A stretch of 36,857 nt of DNA from Phocaeicola sp. (GTDB lineage: Bacteria > Bacteroidota > Bacteroidia > Bacteroidales > Bacteroidaceae): positions 1-36,857 of the forward strand of contig JALEQJ010000061.1 of assembly GCA_022764505.1 (NCBI GenBank). Direction: 5' to 3'. The notes under the pieces were generated by a model that was not told the origin of the DNA, did no database searches, and was given only the letters and a program-made list of their open reading frames with translations. Position numbers and translations under genes: made by a program. Below, in pieces: positions 35,752-36,857 of this stretch. Each line of letters starts with the position of its first letter. The stretch's first letter is position 1.

Positions 35752-36129
35752 TAAAACTTATATTCTTGGTTAATGTTAATGTTTTATCATGAATATGACG
35801 GTGCGAAGTTCGCCGAAAAAAATGTCTCTCACAATAACTAAAAAAGATGATTTTTAGCATGGTTATTACCTATTTATGGGGAATACTTATCTTGTTGTCG
35901 CGGAGTTTTTTTCTTCTTGATTCACTATGAAAGATTTTTCTCAAGAAAAAAGCGTAAGCTTGTTCAGTAAGAATTTTATCAATGGATAAGAAAGTTTCTC
36001 GGCATACTTCGGCAACTTTATTCCGTACCGAAGTTTATATAAACTGTGGTACGGTATATATAGACTTCTATGGAAGTTTATGTATTCACAGCTTAGGAAT
36101 AAACAAGTCGTATACGATTATAGCTTATA
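35752..36129. other. Intergenic region with a nested palindrome
   Basis: No gene is supported. CCGTACC (36023-36029) pairs with GGTACGG (36048-36054), and between them lies a perfect 14-bp palindrome AGTTTATATAAACT (36032-36045). A shorter palindrome, GCGAAGTTCGC, is at 35803-35813, upstream of the leucine-rich-repeat gene. Either may be a protein-binding site. The promoter of the leucine-rich-repeat gene must lie near 35760-35900 on the minus strand, but no consensus element stands out. Confidence 0.4.
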
Positions 36130-36168
36130 AAATAAATGCGAACCTTATTCAGAGGTTCGCATTTATTT
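36130..36168 (-). terminator. Terminator overlapping the engB stop codon (minus strand)
   Basis: AAATAAATGCGAACCT (36130-36145) and AGGTTCGCATTTATTT (36153-36168) form a perfect 16-bp stem with a 7-nt loop. The right arm contains the last codons of engB. The distal stem and following bases are U-rich on the minus strand but lack a long U-run. Confidence 0.65.
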
Positions 36169-36745
36169 CTTCTATATAGCGGAGAATTTCTTTTCTTCCT
36201 GTCCGTTTCTCTGCCGAGGTAATGAAATAAGGAGGTAGAGATTCCCAAGACTTCAATAACTCTTGTGTGTAGGCTTTTACGTTGGCTTGTGCTTGAGACT
36301 GAGTGAGTTTGTCTGCCTTCGTAAAGATGATAGCAAAAGGGACTTCGTGTTCTCCCAACCATTCCATAAACTCTATGTCTATTTGTTGGGGCTTGTGTCT
36401 TACGTCTATCAGAACGAACAGACAGGTCATTTGTGTCCTTTCCAATACGTAATACTCTATGAGGCGCTGAATTTTTTCTATCATCTTTTTCCCACGTTGG
36501 GCATAACCATAACCGGGAAGGTCTACCAAGAACCACTCTTCATTGATGAGGAAGTGATTGATAAGAAGTGTTTTCCCCGGAGTAGAAGAAGTCATCGCCA
36601 ATTTGGGCTTTCCTGTGAGCATATTGATGAGGCTGGATTTTCCCACGTTGGATCTACCTATGAAAGCATATTCAGGGAGCTTGGTGTCCGGACACATATC
36701 TGCCCTGCTGTTACTAACTACGAATGTAGCACTTTTAATTTCCAT
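36149..36745 (-). CDS. engB: Ribosome biogenesis GTPase EngB (YsxC/YihA)
   Basis: EngB is an essential GTPase of 50S subunit assembly in most bacteria. The 198-residue protein shows G1 GRSNVGKS (30-37), the G2 region [10 protein letters not shown]3 DLPG in DLPGYGYA (75-81) and G4 TKAD (142-145). Length is normal. Its start overlaps the stop of the upstream transporter-like gene by 11 bp on the same strand, so the two are translationally coupled. Confidence 0.96.
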   Translation of the reverse strand: MEIKSATFVVSNSRADMCPDTKLPEYAFIGRSNVGKSSLINMLTGKPKLAMTSSTPGKTLLINHFLINEEWFLVDLPGYGYAQRGKKMIEKIQRLIEYYVLERTQMTCLFVLIDVRHKPQQIDIEFMEWLGEHEVPFAIIFTKADKLTQSQAQANVKAYTQELLKSWESLPPYFITSAEKRTGRKEILRYIEEINANL

Positions 36746-36857
36746 CTTGTTCTATTTGAGTGGTGGGTACTGTACCTATACTGGCAATGTATAAGCAGAA
36801 GAATGTAAGTAATCCATTGAACATAAGCATTTCGTAACCGAATTTGTAACCTGTAGC
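36735..36857 (-). CDS. 3' end of a transporter-like membrane protein (MFS type?), cut by the window edge
   Basis: On the minus strand the reading frame is open from the window edge for 40 codons to a TAA at 36735-36737. It codes for a membrane segment ([17 protein letters not shown]) followed by a short polar tail. The pattern [13 protein letters not shown] resembles the last transmembrane helix of Bacteroidales MFS transporters, but only the C-terminus is visible, so the family is a guess. The stop overlaps the engB start by 11 bp (ATGGAAATTAA). Confidence 0.6.
   Translation of the reverse strand, partial: ATGYKFGYEMLMFNGLLTFFCLYIASIGTVPTTQIEQDGN

Noticed and set aside
35982-36179. 65-codon plus-strand frame before engB
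   Set aside because: Crosses the nested palindrome and the terminator, and ends inside the antisense of engB.

Overview
The window is chromosomal DNA from a member of the Bacteroidales (Bacteroidota), most likely Porphyromonas or a close relative. The evidence is a SusC/SusD outer-membrane pair, many lipoproteins with short lipoboxes, a subtilase with a T9SS-type C-terminal domain next to a PorV-like barrel, paired S46 dipeptidyl-peptidases (DPP7 and DPP11), a long charged N-terminal region in IF2, and several promoters of the Bacteroidota form TTTG-N20-TAnnTTTG. By eye the GC content is near 40%. The species cannot be fixed from this sequence alone.

Layout, left to right. (1) 1-556: a hairpin repeat next to a small unknown gene that may be a 3' remnant. 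(2) 679-4521: a surface-protease unit, made of a lipoprotein subtilase with a T9SS-like tail and a PorV/PorQ-family barrel, closed by a strong terminator at 4591. (3) 4908-6548: a two-gene unit of an unknown lipoprotein and a secreted protein recognisable as a cholesterol-dependent-cytolysin-like (CDCL) pore-former without the membrane-recognition domain 4. (4) 6593-17069: eight co-directional housekeeping genes, rimP-nusA-infB-cvpA-sufB-sufC-sufD-sufS, starting from a near-consensus promoter with an attenuator-like leader and ending in a 14-bp perfect terminator stem. (5) 17214-19070: a DEAD-box RNA helicase. (6) 19071-27363: minus-strand genes, namely an acyltransferase-3 membrane protein, DPP7-DPP11, and rarA with a D-2-hydroxyacid dehydrogenase. 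A palindromic repeat cluster lies between the helicase and the acyltransferase. (7) 27364-35751: an accessory outer-membrane island with susC-susD, a lipoprotein I assign to the DUF4929 type, a possible 34-residue membrane peptide, and a convergent leucine-rich-repeat lipoprotein. (8) 36149-36857: engB and the 3' end of a transporter-like gene, both on the minus strand.

How the parts fit. The S46 peptidases release dipeptides in the periplasm. The SusCD system has no glycan enzymes beside it, so it may import peptides or another non-glycan ligand in the manner of RagAB (inference). The most novel part is region 3. Bacteroidota CDCLs are known as two-component antibacterial pore-formers that need proteolytic activation, and producers are protected by a surface lipoprotein. 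Here one short CDCL subunit sits directly behind a lipoprotein gene of unknown function and just downstream of a surface-protease unit, which suggests a compact toxin-immunity (and perhaps activation) locus. The long CDCL partner is not in this window.
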